A stretch of 21,008 nucleotides of DNA from Bacillota bacterium (GTDB lineage Bacteria > Bacillota > Clostridia > DSM-8532): the NCBI GenBank assembly GCA_023410885.1, contig JAEYPI010000095.1, positions 1 through 21,008 of the forward strand. Direction: 5' to 3'. A program made the translations under genes and the position numbers. Of the stretch, positions 1-7,000 are shown piece by piece. The notes below the pieces were generated by a model. That model had not been told where the DNA came from and ran no database searches. It saw only the letters and a program-made list of their open reading frames with translations. The first letter of the stretch is position 1. Each line of letters starts with the position of its first letter.

Positions 1-14
1 AAGGAGACATGGTT

Positions 15-1526
15 ATGATGAATACGCCTTATTGGATTTTGAGCTCGGAAGGGAAGAACTACGAGCCCCTAAAGGAGGACTTATCGACTGATGTTTTAAT
101 TATAGGTGGAGGACTTGCAGGGATTACCTGCCTTTATATGCTGACTAAGGCGGGACTGAATGTCAGCCTCATTGATGCCAATCGTATAGGCTACGGCTCA
201 TCGGGCCGTAATACGGGTAAGGCAACTGCTCAGCATGATGATATCTATTCAAAGATCGAAAAGAATTACGGACTTGATAAGGCCAGACAATACTATCATA
301 TTAACACAAAAGCTATTGAGTTCATCGAAGACCGGGTAAAGGAATACCATATCGATTGCCAATTTAAACGCCTGCCGGCCTATCTCTTTACACAGGATAT
401 TGGCTATATCGGCACGATGGAAAACGAGTTTGACCTTTATCAGAAGCTGGGGATCGACTGTTCCTTTGATAAGGAACTCCCACTTCCACTGGATGTTTTA
501 TGTGCCCTGAAGATGAACAATCAGGCACAATTTCATCCGAAACGCTATTTGGATGCCTTGGCTGAACAGTGCATACAGCAGGGTGGAAAAATCTTTGAGA
601 ATACACGGGTTATAGATTTCCAGCCCGGTAAAATGTGCACCATAAACCTTGAGAATAAGAAGAAAATTGAGGCCAAAAAGGTCATCATCACTTCCCATTA
701 TCCCTGTTATGATGGAATGGGCTTCTATTTTGCACGATTAAAGCCTGATAGAAGCTATATTGTTGGGGTGGAGCTGGAAACGTTTCCTGATGCGCATATG
801 ATCAATATTGAAAATCCGACCATATCCCTCCGCTATATTCCTGAAGAGAAGGTTCTGATGGTGGCAGGAGAAGACCATAAGGTCGGCCATAAGGATGAAG
901 ATCATTACCAGAAATTAAAGGATTTTGCCAGGGATGTTTTTAAAACTGAGGCGGTCAAATTTCAGTGGTCTGCTCAGGACTATAAAACTCATGACTATGT
1001 TCCTTATATTGGTTATCTCAATTCAGACTACAAGAATATTTATGTGGCTACAGGATTTAATAAATGGGGTTTGACCAATAGCGCGGCCGCGGCCATGGTT
1101 ATTTCAAATCTGATCCTTGATGATGCATCCGATTACGAGGAATTGTTCTCCAACATGAGGGTTAAGGACATCGTGTCCTTCAATTTTGTAAAGGAAAATG
1201 TTGATATGGCTGTTAAGTGGCTGGGTGGAAAGCTCAACATGGGTGAGGCAGAGCTCCCTGAAGAAAAAGGAGTAGGCGTCATAGTGAATGTAAACGGCAA
1301 GCGCTGTGGCTATTACCGGGATGAAGAGGATAATATCTACCTGGTGGACACCACCTGTACCCACATGAGCTGTGAACTAAGATGGAACTCCCAGGAAAAA
1401 ACCTGGGATTGCCCCTGCCATGGCTCACGCTTTGATTATAAGGGTAATATCCTGGAAGGCCCCGCCGAGTATAGCTTGAACAGCTACAGTGAACCCAAGA
1501 ATAAGGTGAACCCGCAAATTAAATAA
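15..1526 (+). CDS. FAD-dependent oxidoreductase with C-terminal Rieske [2Fe-2S] domain
   Basis: Two-domain redox enzyme, probably cytosolic because no signal peptide is seen. The N-terminal part is a DAO-type FAD-binding fold with the dinucleotide motif IIGGGLAGIT near residues 30-40 and the downstream segment GYGSSGRNTGKATAQHD typical of this family. The last ~90 residues form a Rieske domain with CTH (C448, H450) and CPCHGSRF (C466, H469) as cluster ligands. The length (503 aa) and architecture resemble Bacillus subtilis YhfW; its substrate is not known to me. Upstream in-frame ATGs lie at 9 and 15, with another at 18. I chose 15 because the AAGGAG at 1-6 then sits 8 nt away, whereas the ATG at 9 would be only 2 nt away. 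The gene is complete and is followed by an inverted repeat, so it is probably not co-transcribed with the importer downstream. The fold is confident; the reaction is unknown. Confidence 0.88.
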   Translation: MMNTPYWILSSEGKNYEPLKEDLSTDVLIIGGGLAGITCLYMLTKAGLNVSLIDANRIGYGSSGRNTGKATAQHDDIYSKIEKNYGLDKARQYYHINTKAIEFIEDRVKEYHIDCQFKRLPAYLFTQDIGYIGTMENEFDLYQKLGIDCSFDKELPLPLDVLCALKMNNQAQFHPKRYLDALAEQCIQQGGKIFENTRVIDFQPGKMCTINLENKKKIEAKKVIITSHYPCYDGMGFYFARLKPDRSYIVGVELETFPDAHMINIENPTISLRYIPEEKVLMVAGEDHKVGHKDEDHYQKLKDFARDVFKTEAVKFQWSAQDYKTHDYVPYIGYLNSDYKNIYVATGFNKWGLTNSAAAAMVISNLILDDASDYEELFSNMRVKDIVSFNFVKENVDMAVKWLGGKLNMGEAELPEEKGVGVIVNVNGKRCGYYRDEEDNIYLVDTTCTHMSCELRWNSQEKTWDCPCHGSRFDYKGNILEGPAEYSLNSYSEPKNKVNPQIK

Positions 1527-1539
1527 AGGACACAGGAAG

Positions 1540-1613
1540 GACACAGGGACACAGGGGGACGGTTCCTCTGTGTCATATGCACACAGGAACCGTCCCCCTG
1601 TGTCCCCTGTGTC
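1540..1613. repeat. REP-like long inverted repeat (GACACAGGGGGACGG type)
   Basis: The left arm (about 1540-1574) reads GACACAGGGACACAGGGGG, then ACGGTTCCTCTGTGTC. The right arm (about 1581-1613) is nearly its reverse complement, with a loop of about 6 nt around ATATGC. Smaller GGACACAGG units also repeat in tandem from 1528. A transcript would fold into a hairpin of roughly 33 bp with a few bulges. No T tract follows, so it is not a standard terminator, although it may end or protect the upstream mRNA. The GGGACGGTTC/CTGTGTC words resemble dispersed palindromes I associate with many Clostridia, often linked to REP-associated (RAYT) transposases. No transposase is present here. Confidence 0.8.
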
Positions 1614-1623
1614 AAATTTCTTC

Positions 1624-1652
1624 TTGACGTGCTCCGATAGGGGTGCTATAAT
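1624..1652 (+). promoter_or_regulatory. Sigma-A-type promoter of the T-box leader
   Basis: TTGACG at 1624-1629 and a perfect TATAAT at 1647-1652 are separated by exactly 17 nt. Transcription would start near 1659, just ahead of the first helix of the T-box RNA. The promoter begins 10 nt after the inverted repeat. Confidence 0.85.
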
Positions 1653-1658
1653 CCATTT

Positions 1659-1916
1659 AAACCGTAGACGAGGAAGTAAAACTGCTCATATGATCTTTTA
1701 GAGAGCCGGGGAGGGTGGAAGCCCGGTAGATACAAAGCAGACAAATGGGCCTCCGAGGGCAGGGCGAAAGGAAACGAGTAACCGCTGACGCAATGCCGGC
1801 GTTAAGGGCAATGGGTGTGATGGCACTCTGTATAAGGGGATGGTTCGAAAAAGAATCATCAATCAAGGTGGTACCGCAGGCTAATGCTTGTCCTTGTAAG
1901 AGGATAGGCATTTTTT
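1659..1916 (+). promoter_or_regulatory. T-box riboswitch leader (Trp or Met specifier)
   Basis: The leader senses uncharged tRNA and permits read-through into the importer genes. Stem I is recognisable: GAGG and AAGUA (about 1670-1678), the AG bulge AGAGAG (1700-1705), the distal loop GGGUGGAA (1713-1720), and a returning strand GCAG-ACAAAUGGG-CCUC (1737-1753). The specifier is UGG at 1746-1748 or AUG at 1745-1747. The T-box sequence AAGGUGGUACCGC lies at 1865-1877, with variable base U at 1872, and is followed by the terminator. UGG sits one purine away from the CCUC strand, the usual spacing, and fits a TrpXYZ-like importer. The variable U instead predicts a tRNA with A73, which suits tRNA-Met and not the usual G73 of tRNA-Trp. 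The T-box identity is certain; the amino acid is not. Confidence 0.93.
1883..1916 (+). terminator. T-box intrinsic terminator
   Basis: AATGCTTGTCCTT (1883-1895) pairs with GAGGATAGGCATT (1900-1912), with some G-U pairs and a GTAA loop, and runs into a T6 tract (1911-1916). The 5' strand overlaps the region just after the T-box sequence, as expected for mutually exclusive terminator and antiterminator folds. Confidence 0.85.
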
Positions 1917-1988
1917 GTTTTATCGCCACACAGAGCGAACCCATTTAGTAAAAATAAACCCTATTTATTTTGAAAGGTGGAAACGATT

Positions 1989-2981
1989 ATGAAAAAACTG
2001 TTATCTCTGATCCTCACAATCACAATCGCCATGACGATGGCCCTATCTCTGGGAGGCTGCGGCTCCGGGAAATTCTCATCCAATACCAGCAAAAAGATTG
2101 GAATCGTACAAATTGTAGAACATCCTTCATTGAACACCATAAGAGAATCAATCATTAAAGAACTTGAATTAAACGGCTATAAAGACGGCGAGAATATACA
2201 GATAGACTACCAGAATGCTCAGAATGACATGACTAATTTGACGACAATTGTGCAAAAGTTTGTAAGCAGTAAGGTTGATCTCATCATTGCCATTGCTACA
2301 CCTTCAGCGCAACAGGCTATGAGCGAAACTACCGAGATTCCCGTCATTTTCTCAGCCTGTACCGACCCGGTGGGCTCCGGTATTGTCGCAAATCTTGAGA
2401 AGCCGGGAGCCAATGTAACGGGAACCTCTGATGCCATTTCGGCCCAAATGATTATGGACCTTGCACAGAAGCTTACACCTGGAATTAAAACCGTTGGCGC
2501 TCTCTATAATCTCAGCGAAGCCAACTCCGTTTCGGTTATCAATGACCTTAAGGAATATGCCAAGAACAACGGGTTAGTGGTGGAAGAAGCTACAGTGGCC
2601 AGTTCTGCTGATGTGCAGCAGGCTGTTAATTCCTTGGTGGGGAAGGTCAATGCTATTTTCTCACCCATTGACAATACGGTGGCATCGGCCATGTCGGTTG
2701 TAGCTGACACCGCTATTGATGCTAAAATCCCCGTTTATGTGGGCGCAGATTCTATGGTAAAAGACGGCGGTCTTGCAACCTACGGTATCAACTATGAAAT
2801 ACTAGGTCAGGAGACAGCCAAAATGGTGGTTGAGGTTCTTAAAGGAAAGAATCCCGGCGACATTCCTGTAAAGCTTATGACCGAGATGGATATTTATATC
2901 AATCCCGATACAGCAGCGGACCTGGGTGTGACGATTCCTGAAGATGTTCTTTCCAAGGCTATTGAATTAAAAAATGAGTAA
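1989..2981 (+). CDS. ABC transporter substrate-binding lipoprotein, TrpX-like (ABC_sub_bind family)
   Basis: Extracellular solute-binding lipoprotein of a three-gene importer. It has a lysine-rich start and hydrophobic stretch (MKKLLSLILTITIAMTMALS) and a lipobox LGGC around residue 23, followed by a Gly/Ser/Lys linker. The mature part has two Rossmann-like lobes, with IGIVQIVEHPSL at the first strand and SACTDPVGSGIVANLEKPG, characteristic of the ABC_sub_bind (DUF534) family. The 330-aa length is normal. I start at ATG 1989 because AAAGGTGG ends 8 nt before it; the in-frame GTG at 1977 lies inside that ribosome site. It is the first gene after the T-box. In Firmicutes, T-box-controlled members of this family are predicted tryptophan transporters (TrpXYZ). 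The ligand here is inferred and Met is an alternative. Confidence 0.9.
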   Translation: MKKLLSLILTITIAMTMALSLGGCGSGKFSSNTSKKIGIVQIVEHPSLNTIRESIIKELELNGYKDGENIQIDYQNAQNDMTNLTTIVQKFVSSKVDLIIAIATPSAQQAMSETTEIPVIFSACTDPVGSGIVANLEKPGANVTGTSDAISAQMIMDLAQKLTPGIKTVGALYNLSEANSVSVINDLKEYAKNNGLVVEEATVASSADVQQAVNSLVGKVNAIFSPIDNTVASAMSVVADTAIDAKIPVYVGADSMVKDGGLATYGINYEILGQETAKMVVEVLKGKNPGDIPVKLMTEMDIYINPDTAADLGVTIPEDVLSKAIELKNE

Positions 2982-3022
2982 AATAAACGCATAAATGCTG
3001 AAGACATAAGAAGGATAAAGGT

Positions 3023-3952
3023 ATGGCTATTTTAGAAAGATTCCTGAGTTTATTACTGGGATCAAGTGAATTAGGTATTATTTATGCCGTTATGGCTCTG
3101 GGGGTTTTTATATCCTTCAGGACCCTCAATACACCTGATCTGACCGTTGACGGTAGCTTCGTTTTAGGAGCTGCCGTCAGTGCAGTTTTATGTGCGAGTG
3201 GTCATCCGCTGCTGGGCCTCGTTTTGGCTTTCCTGGCAGGAGCGTTGGCAGGCTGCGTGACCTCTCTCTTAAATACAAAACTCGGGGTTCAACCTCTTTT
3301 GGCAGGCATACTGGTCATGCTGGGGCTCTATTCGGTCAACTTGAGGGTCATGGGAAACAAGCCCAATGTCCCCCTTCGCAATGTGAGAACCCTATACAAT
3401 TTCCCTCAGCTTGAGTTTTTAGGGGATTTTACGGAACTTGTGATTTCACTTTTTATTTTGATACTAATCCTGGCTTTACTATTTTTATTTTTAAAAACCC
3501 GTTTCGGATTTGTTTTAAGAGCCACTGGTGACAACGAGCATATGGTAAGAGCATCAGGGGTGAATACGGATTATACCAAATTCATTGGTCTTGCACTTTC
3601 AAATGGGCTGGTAGGCCTCTGTGGTGCCATGATCGCACAGTTCCAAAAATTTGCCGATGTTCAGATGGGCGTGGGTATGGTCGTCATAGGTTTGGCCTCG
3701 GTTATCATCGGTGAGGTCGTATTCGGAACGCGGTCACTGCTAAGAAGATTAATGGCCGTGGCTTTAGGCTCTGTACTATACCGTTTTATCATCGCTTTGG
3801 CCTTTGAGCTGGGCATGCCTGCAACGGATCTCAAGCTGGTTTCTGCTGTCATAGTAGCGCTGGCTTTGTCAGCACCCAAAATTGGCGGTATCTTGTCAAA
3901 GCTTAAAAAGAGATTTAGTGTTGGGGACAACGGAGGTGACCGCCATGCTTGA
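3023..3952 (+). CDS. ABC transporter permease, TrpY-like
   Basis: Integral membrane subunit of the importer (309 aa) with roughly eight hydrophobic segments. It belongs to the branched-chain/simple-sugar permease superfamily (BPD_transp_2-like). The segment NTPDLTVDGSFVLGAA and the cytoplasmic segment RATGDNEHMVRASGVNTDYTKFIGLALSNGL are typical of permeases paired with ABC_sub_bind lipoproteins. It starts 41 nt after the lipoprotein stop, preceded by AGAAGGATAAAGG. Its stop codon overlaps the ATPase start by 8 nt, which indicates translational coupling within one operon. It should be under the same T-box control as its neighbours. Confidence 0.9.
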   Translation: MAILERFLSLLLGSSELGIIYAVMALGVFISFRTLNTPDLTVDGSFVLGAAVSAVLCASGHPLLGLVLAFLAGALAGCVTSLLNTKLGVQPLLAGILVMLGLYSVNLRVMGNKPNVPLRNVRTLYNFPQLEFLGDFTELVISLFILILILALLFLFLKTRFGFVLRATGDNEHMVRASGVNTDYTKFIGLALSNGLVGLCGAMIAQFQKFADVQMGVGMVVIGLASVIIGEVVFGTRSLLRRLMAVALGSVLYRFIIALAFELGMPATDLKLVSAVIVALALSAPKIGGILSKLKKRFSVGDNGGDRHA

Positions 3953-4739
3953 ATTAAGAGGTGCTACAAAGGTGTTTTCTCAGGGTACGGTCAACGAGCG
4001 GGTTGCCCTAAAAGAGGTAACTCTGGCCATGAATGAGGGCGAGTTCGCCACCATCATCGGGGGTAATGGAGCGGGAAAATCGACCCTCTTAAACTGCATA
4101 GCGGGCGTTTTTCTGATGGATAGCGGCACGATTTCCCTCAATGGTGCCGATATTACCAAGGCACCTGAATATAAAAGATCTAATTTGATAGGTCGCGTGT
4201 TTCAGGACCCCTTAAAGGGAACGGCCTTTGATATGACCATAGAAGAGAATTTAGCCATCGCGTATTACAAAAACAAGCCCAGAAACTTGCGAGCAGGATT
4301 AAGCCGTAAGGATGCATCACTGTTTAGAGAAAAACTGGCACATTTTGGGTTGGGCCTTGAAAACCGCATGAAAAGTAAGGCGGGTCTTTTATCAGGGGGA
4401 CAGCGTCAAGCCTTGACACTGCTGATGGCTACACTTGTAAAGCCTAAATTGTTGATGCTTGATGAGCATACCGCCGCTCTGGACCCCGGAACGGCCAAAA
4501 AGGTTTTGGAATTGACCAGCAGTCTTGTAGCCGAAGAAAAAATCACCACTCTGATGGTCACCCATAATATGAAAGCAGCCCTTGAATTGGGCTCCAGAAT
4601 TATTATGATGCATGAGGGACGTATTGTCTTTGACGCCTCCGGTGAAGAAAAGAAGGACCTTACGGTAGATCGGCTAATTGCACGCTTTGAGGAAAAAAGC
4701 GGCGAGGCCTTAAATCATGACAGAATGCTGTTAGGATAG
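3945..4739 (+). CDS. ABC transporter ATP-binding protein, TrpZ-like
   Basis: Cytoplasmic ATPase of the importer, 264 aa. It has Walker A GGNGAGKST (residues 39-47), a Q-loop in GRVFQDP, the signature LSGGQRQ, Walker B LLMLDEH, a D-loop AALDP and the switch histidine in MVTHNM. I start at ATG 3945, preceded by GGAGGTGAC at about 3932-3939. The open frame extends upstream to 3882, but that part overlaps the permease coding region and has no ribosome site. The gene ends 25 nt before the stop of the convergent GH65 gene, and I see no intrinsic terminator between them. Confidence 0.93.
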   Translation: MLELRGATKVFSQGTVNERVALKEVTLAMNEGEFATIIGGNGAGKSTLLNCIAGVFLMDSGTISLNGADITKAPEYKRSNLIGRVFQDPLKGTAFDMTIEENLAIAYYKNKPRNLRAGLSRKDASLFREKLAHFGLGLENRMKSKAGLLSGGQRQALTLLMATLVKPKLLMLDEHTAALDPGTAKKVLELTSSLVAEEKITTLMVTHNMKAALELGSRIIMMHEGRIVFDASGEEKKDLTVDRLIARFEEKSGEALNHDRMLLG

Positions 4740-4763
4740 CTTGTGGTGCCCATAGTTTACCTC

Positions 4764-6968
4764 CTATAACGGGTCGAGACTTGAGATGCACGTACTATGA
4801 TCACTATGCGCAACTACACGCCATCTCCTTCCTCTATAGTAGAATGTGAAGCTTAATTCTTCCCATCCTTCCGGTAGGCTGGGGGAGGTTTTGGGCGAAT
4901 CTGCTTCAACGCTCAGTCCTGCAAAACCAAAAATCACAGCCTGCCAGGTTGCACCAAACGCAGCCAAATGGAGCCCCTCAGTTCCTGTATTGGCCATGAT
5001 GTTTTCCAGATCCAGATACAGGCTTTTAAAGAGATAGTCACAGGCCTTCTCCTTTATACCAAGCTGTGCGGCAAGCATGGCATGAATGCCATAGCTTAAC
5101 GTGGAATCATGGAGGGTGATGGGCTCATAGAAGTCCCAGACTGCTTTTTTCTGCTGATATGTAAACTCTTGCGGGAAAAGTGCCATGAGAAGAACCAGAT
5201 CAGCCTGCTTTAGTACACGATAACGTTGCAGCCTGTCAAAGCATATTTTATGGTACATGGGAATACTGTCTGACTTAATGCTTGAAATATCCAGGGGCTC
5301 TAATAACATGAAGGTTTCATCCTGAAGAAAGAGGTGCTTTTCCTTATCATAAGGAATTACAGCCTTTTGTACGATATTCTCCCACTTTATCAACTCGTCT
5401 CTTGTTAGGCCGAGTTTGTGCAACAGTGCCTGGTAAATATCGGTATGCTGCTCTGCCAAAAAACTTAAGGTGTCCAGGGCCAGGCTCAGATTATAGACGG
5501 CGAGCCTATTGGTGTAGGTGTTGTTTTGAGTGGCACCGCAATATTCGTCCGGACCTTTTACAAATAGCATGTTGTATTGATCGTATCTTTCATCATAGGT
5601 AAAGCGACTCTCCCAAAAGCGAGCTGTTTCGAGATAAACCTCTGCAGCATAGTCTAGTAAAAAATGTGTATCCCCTGTTATCCGAATATATTGATCCATC
5701 CCATAGACGATGTCAGCTGTTATATGGACCTCGCAGGCTCCGATATCCCAGCTCTCGCACTGCTCACTGCCGTCAAAGGAGGTCATCCAGGGGTAGCGTG
5801 CTCCTTTTGAGGACATTTTTTTTGCATGTTCCCTCGCGGCATCGAGTGTATGATAACGATATAGCAGGAGATTTCTGGCTGCTTCCGGATTGGTATAGGT
5901 ATAAAAGGGCAACATGAAAATATCAGTGTCCCAAAAATAGCAGCCTTTATATCGGGCATGAGTAAGGCCTCTAGCCCCAATACTCACGCCGCTATCTTGA
6001 CAGGCGTTATTTCCGATCAGCTGAAATAGGGTATAGCGTATGGCGCACTGGGCTCTGTCATCTCCGGTGATGATAATATCAGAGGTTTCCCAGCGCCTGG
6101 CCCATTCCTTTTGATTTTCTAGCAAAAGGCCTTCATAGCCCTGCTTTAAATTGTGGCTTAAACGATTCAATGCTGTTATTTGAATTTGATTTTCAGGTAC
6201 ATCACGGCTTGTGAAAACAGTGATATGCTTATCCAGAGTATAAGGCTCTCCTTTTTTTCCATGGAAAGTCAGATGATAATCCAGTCCGTTTTCTGTTGAG
6301 TGGTTTTGTTGGGCAAGGACCTTAATGTTGTCCGAAGGCATCATTCTAAAAGCCTGAACGAGACTGATATTTGTCGCCTTGGTTTTAAAGGCCATCAGGC
6401 CCCCACCCTCGAGAGGGGATGAAGAAAGAAGTTCTAGATATCGGACTGTTTCAACATTCTTTTTTACCTGATCATCCTGGATGGGAAGATTGCAGCTTGT
6501 GGCATCCAGGGAGGATGTCACTGTAAGCTCCCCTTCAAAATCTAAGGGGATTATTTCCAAGCGTATGGCTGCTGTATGAACATCGGAAAGGCTTAGGAAG
6601 CGGGAAAATTTAACCTGAAGATGCTTATCACCCAAAATGGCCACATATTCCCGTGTCAATACACCATTGCGGAAACAAAGCTTCTGAAGGAATGTACTTA
6701 TGGAAGCTGTGTGCAATGATTGCTCTCCGACTTTCACGGAAAGGCCAAAAAAGTTGGGTGTATTGACTACATCGGTAATGCCCGGTTTTAATTGGTCAAA
6801 TACCCCTGCCATATAGAGGCCCTTTTGATGGGGGCGATAACCTTTGTCCTCACAGGGAAACCCCCGGGTGCCCATATATCCGTTGCCCTGGAAGAAGATG
6901 CTTTCCAAAAAGTCACTGGTTTCAGGGTTGTATGTTGATATGCTGTCAGTATGATATTGAATATGCAT
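4764..6968 (-). CDS. GH65 disaccharide phosphorylase (maltose/kojibiose/trehalose phosphorylase family)
   Basis: Cytosolic enzyme that should split an alpha-glucoside with phosphate to give beta-glucose 1-phosphate plus an acceptor. The 734 aa have the GH65 layout. An N-terminal beta-sandwich has the opening LESIFFQGNGYMGTRGF. The (alpha/alpha)6 barrel has HARYKGCYFWDTDIFMLPF (~337-355) and GPDEY with the likely general acid E475. KQADLVLLM and GTEGLHLAAFGATWQ form the phosphate-site region, followed by a short C-terminal beta domain. The GPDEY motif continues CGATQNNTYTN, with Cys where His is common. The acceptor loop GSEQCESWDIGACEVH lacks the HNE pattern of maltose phosphorylases, so kojibiose, nigerose, trehalose or another glucoside is possible. 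The start is preceded by AGGTGG. It is the second gene of a minus-strand pair, 32 nt after the six-hairpin gene. Confidence 0.9.
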   Translation of the reverse strand: MHIQYHTDSISTYNPETSDFLESIFFQGNGYMGTRGFPCEDKGYRPHQKGLYMAGVFDQLKPGITDVVNTPNFFGLSVKVGEQSLHTASISTFLQKLCFRNGVLTREYVAILGDKHLQVKFSRFLSLSDVHTAAIRLEIIPLDFEGELTVTSSLDATSCNLPIQDDQVKKNVETVRYLELLSSSPLEGGGLMAFKTKATNISLVQAFRMMPSDNIKVLAQQNHSTENGLDYHLTFHGKKGEPYTLDKHITVFTSRDVPENQIQITALNRLSHNLKQGYEGLLLENQKEWARRWETSDIIITGDDRAQCAIRYTLFQLIGNNACQDSGVSIGARGLTHARYKGCYFWDTDIFMLPFYTYTNPEAARNLLLYRYHTLDAAREHAKKMSSKGARYPWMTSFDGSEQCESWDIGACEVHITADIVYGMDQYIRITGDTHFLLDYAAEVYLETARFWESRFTYDERYDQYNMLFVKGPDEYCGATQNNTYTNRLAVYNLSLALDTLSFLAEQHTDIYQALLHKLGLTRDELIKWENIVQKAVIPYDKEKHLFLQDETFMLLEPLDISSIKSDSIPMYHKICFDRLQRYRVLKQADLVLLMALFPQEFTYQQKKAVWDFYEPITLHDSTLSYGIHAMLAAQLGIKEKACDYLFKSLYLDLENIMANTGTEGLHLAAFGATWQAVIFGFAGLSVEADSPKTSPSLPEGWEELSFTFYYRGRRWRVVAHSDHSTCISSLDPL

Positions 6969-7000
6969 ATTAAACCACCTGTCATCTATTTATAATAATC

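Noticed and set aside
1745..1948. Open frame of 67 codons across the T-box leader
   Set aside because: It overlaps the riboswitch and its terminator, and its ATG is part of the specifier loop. RNA structure explains the sequence.
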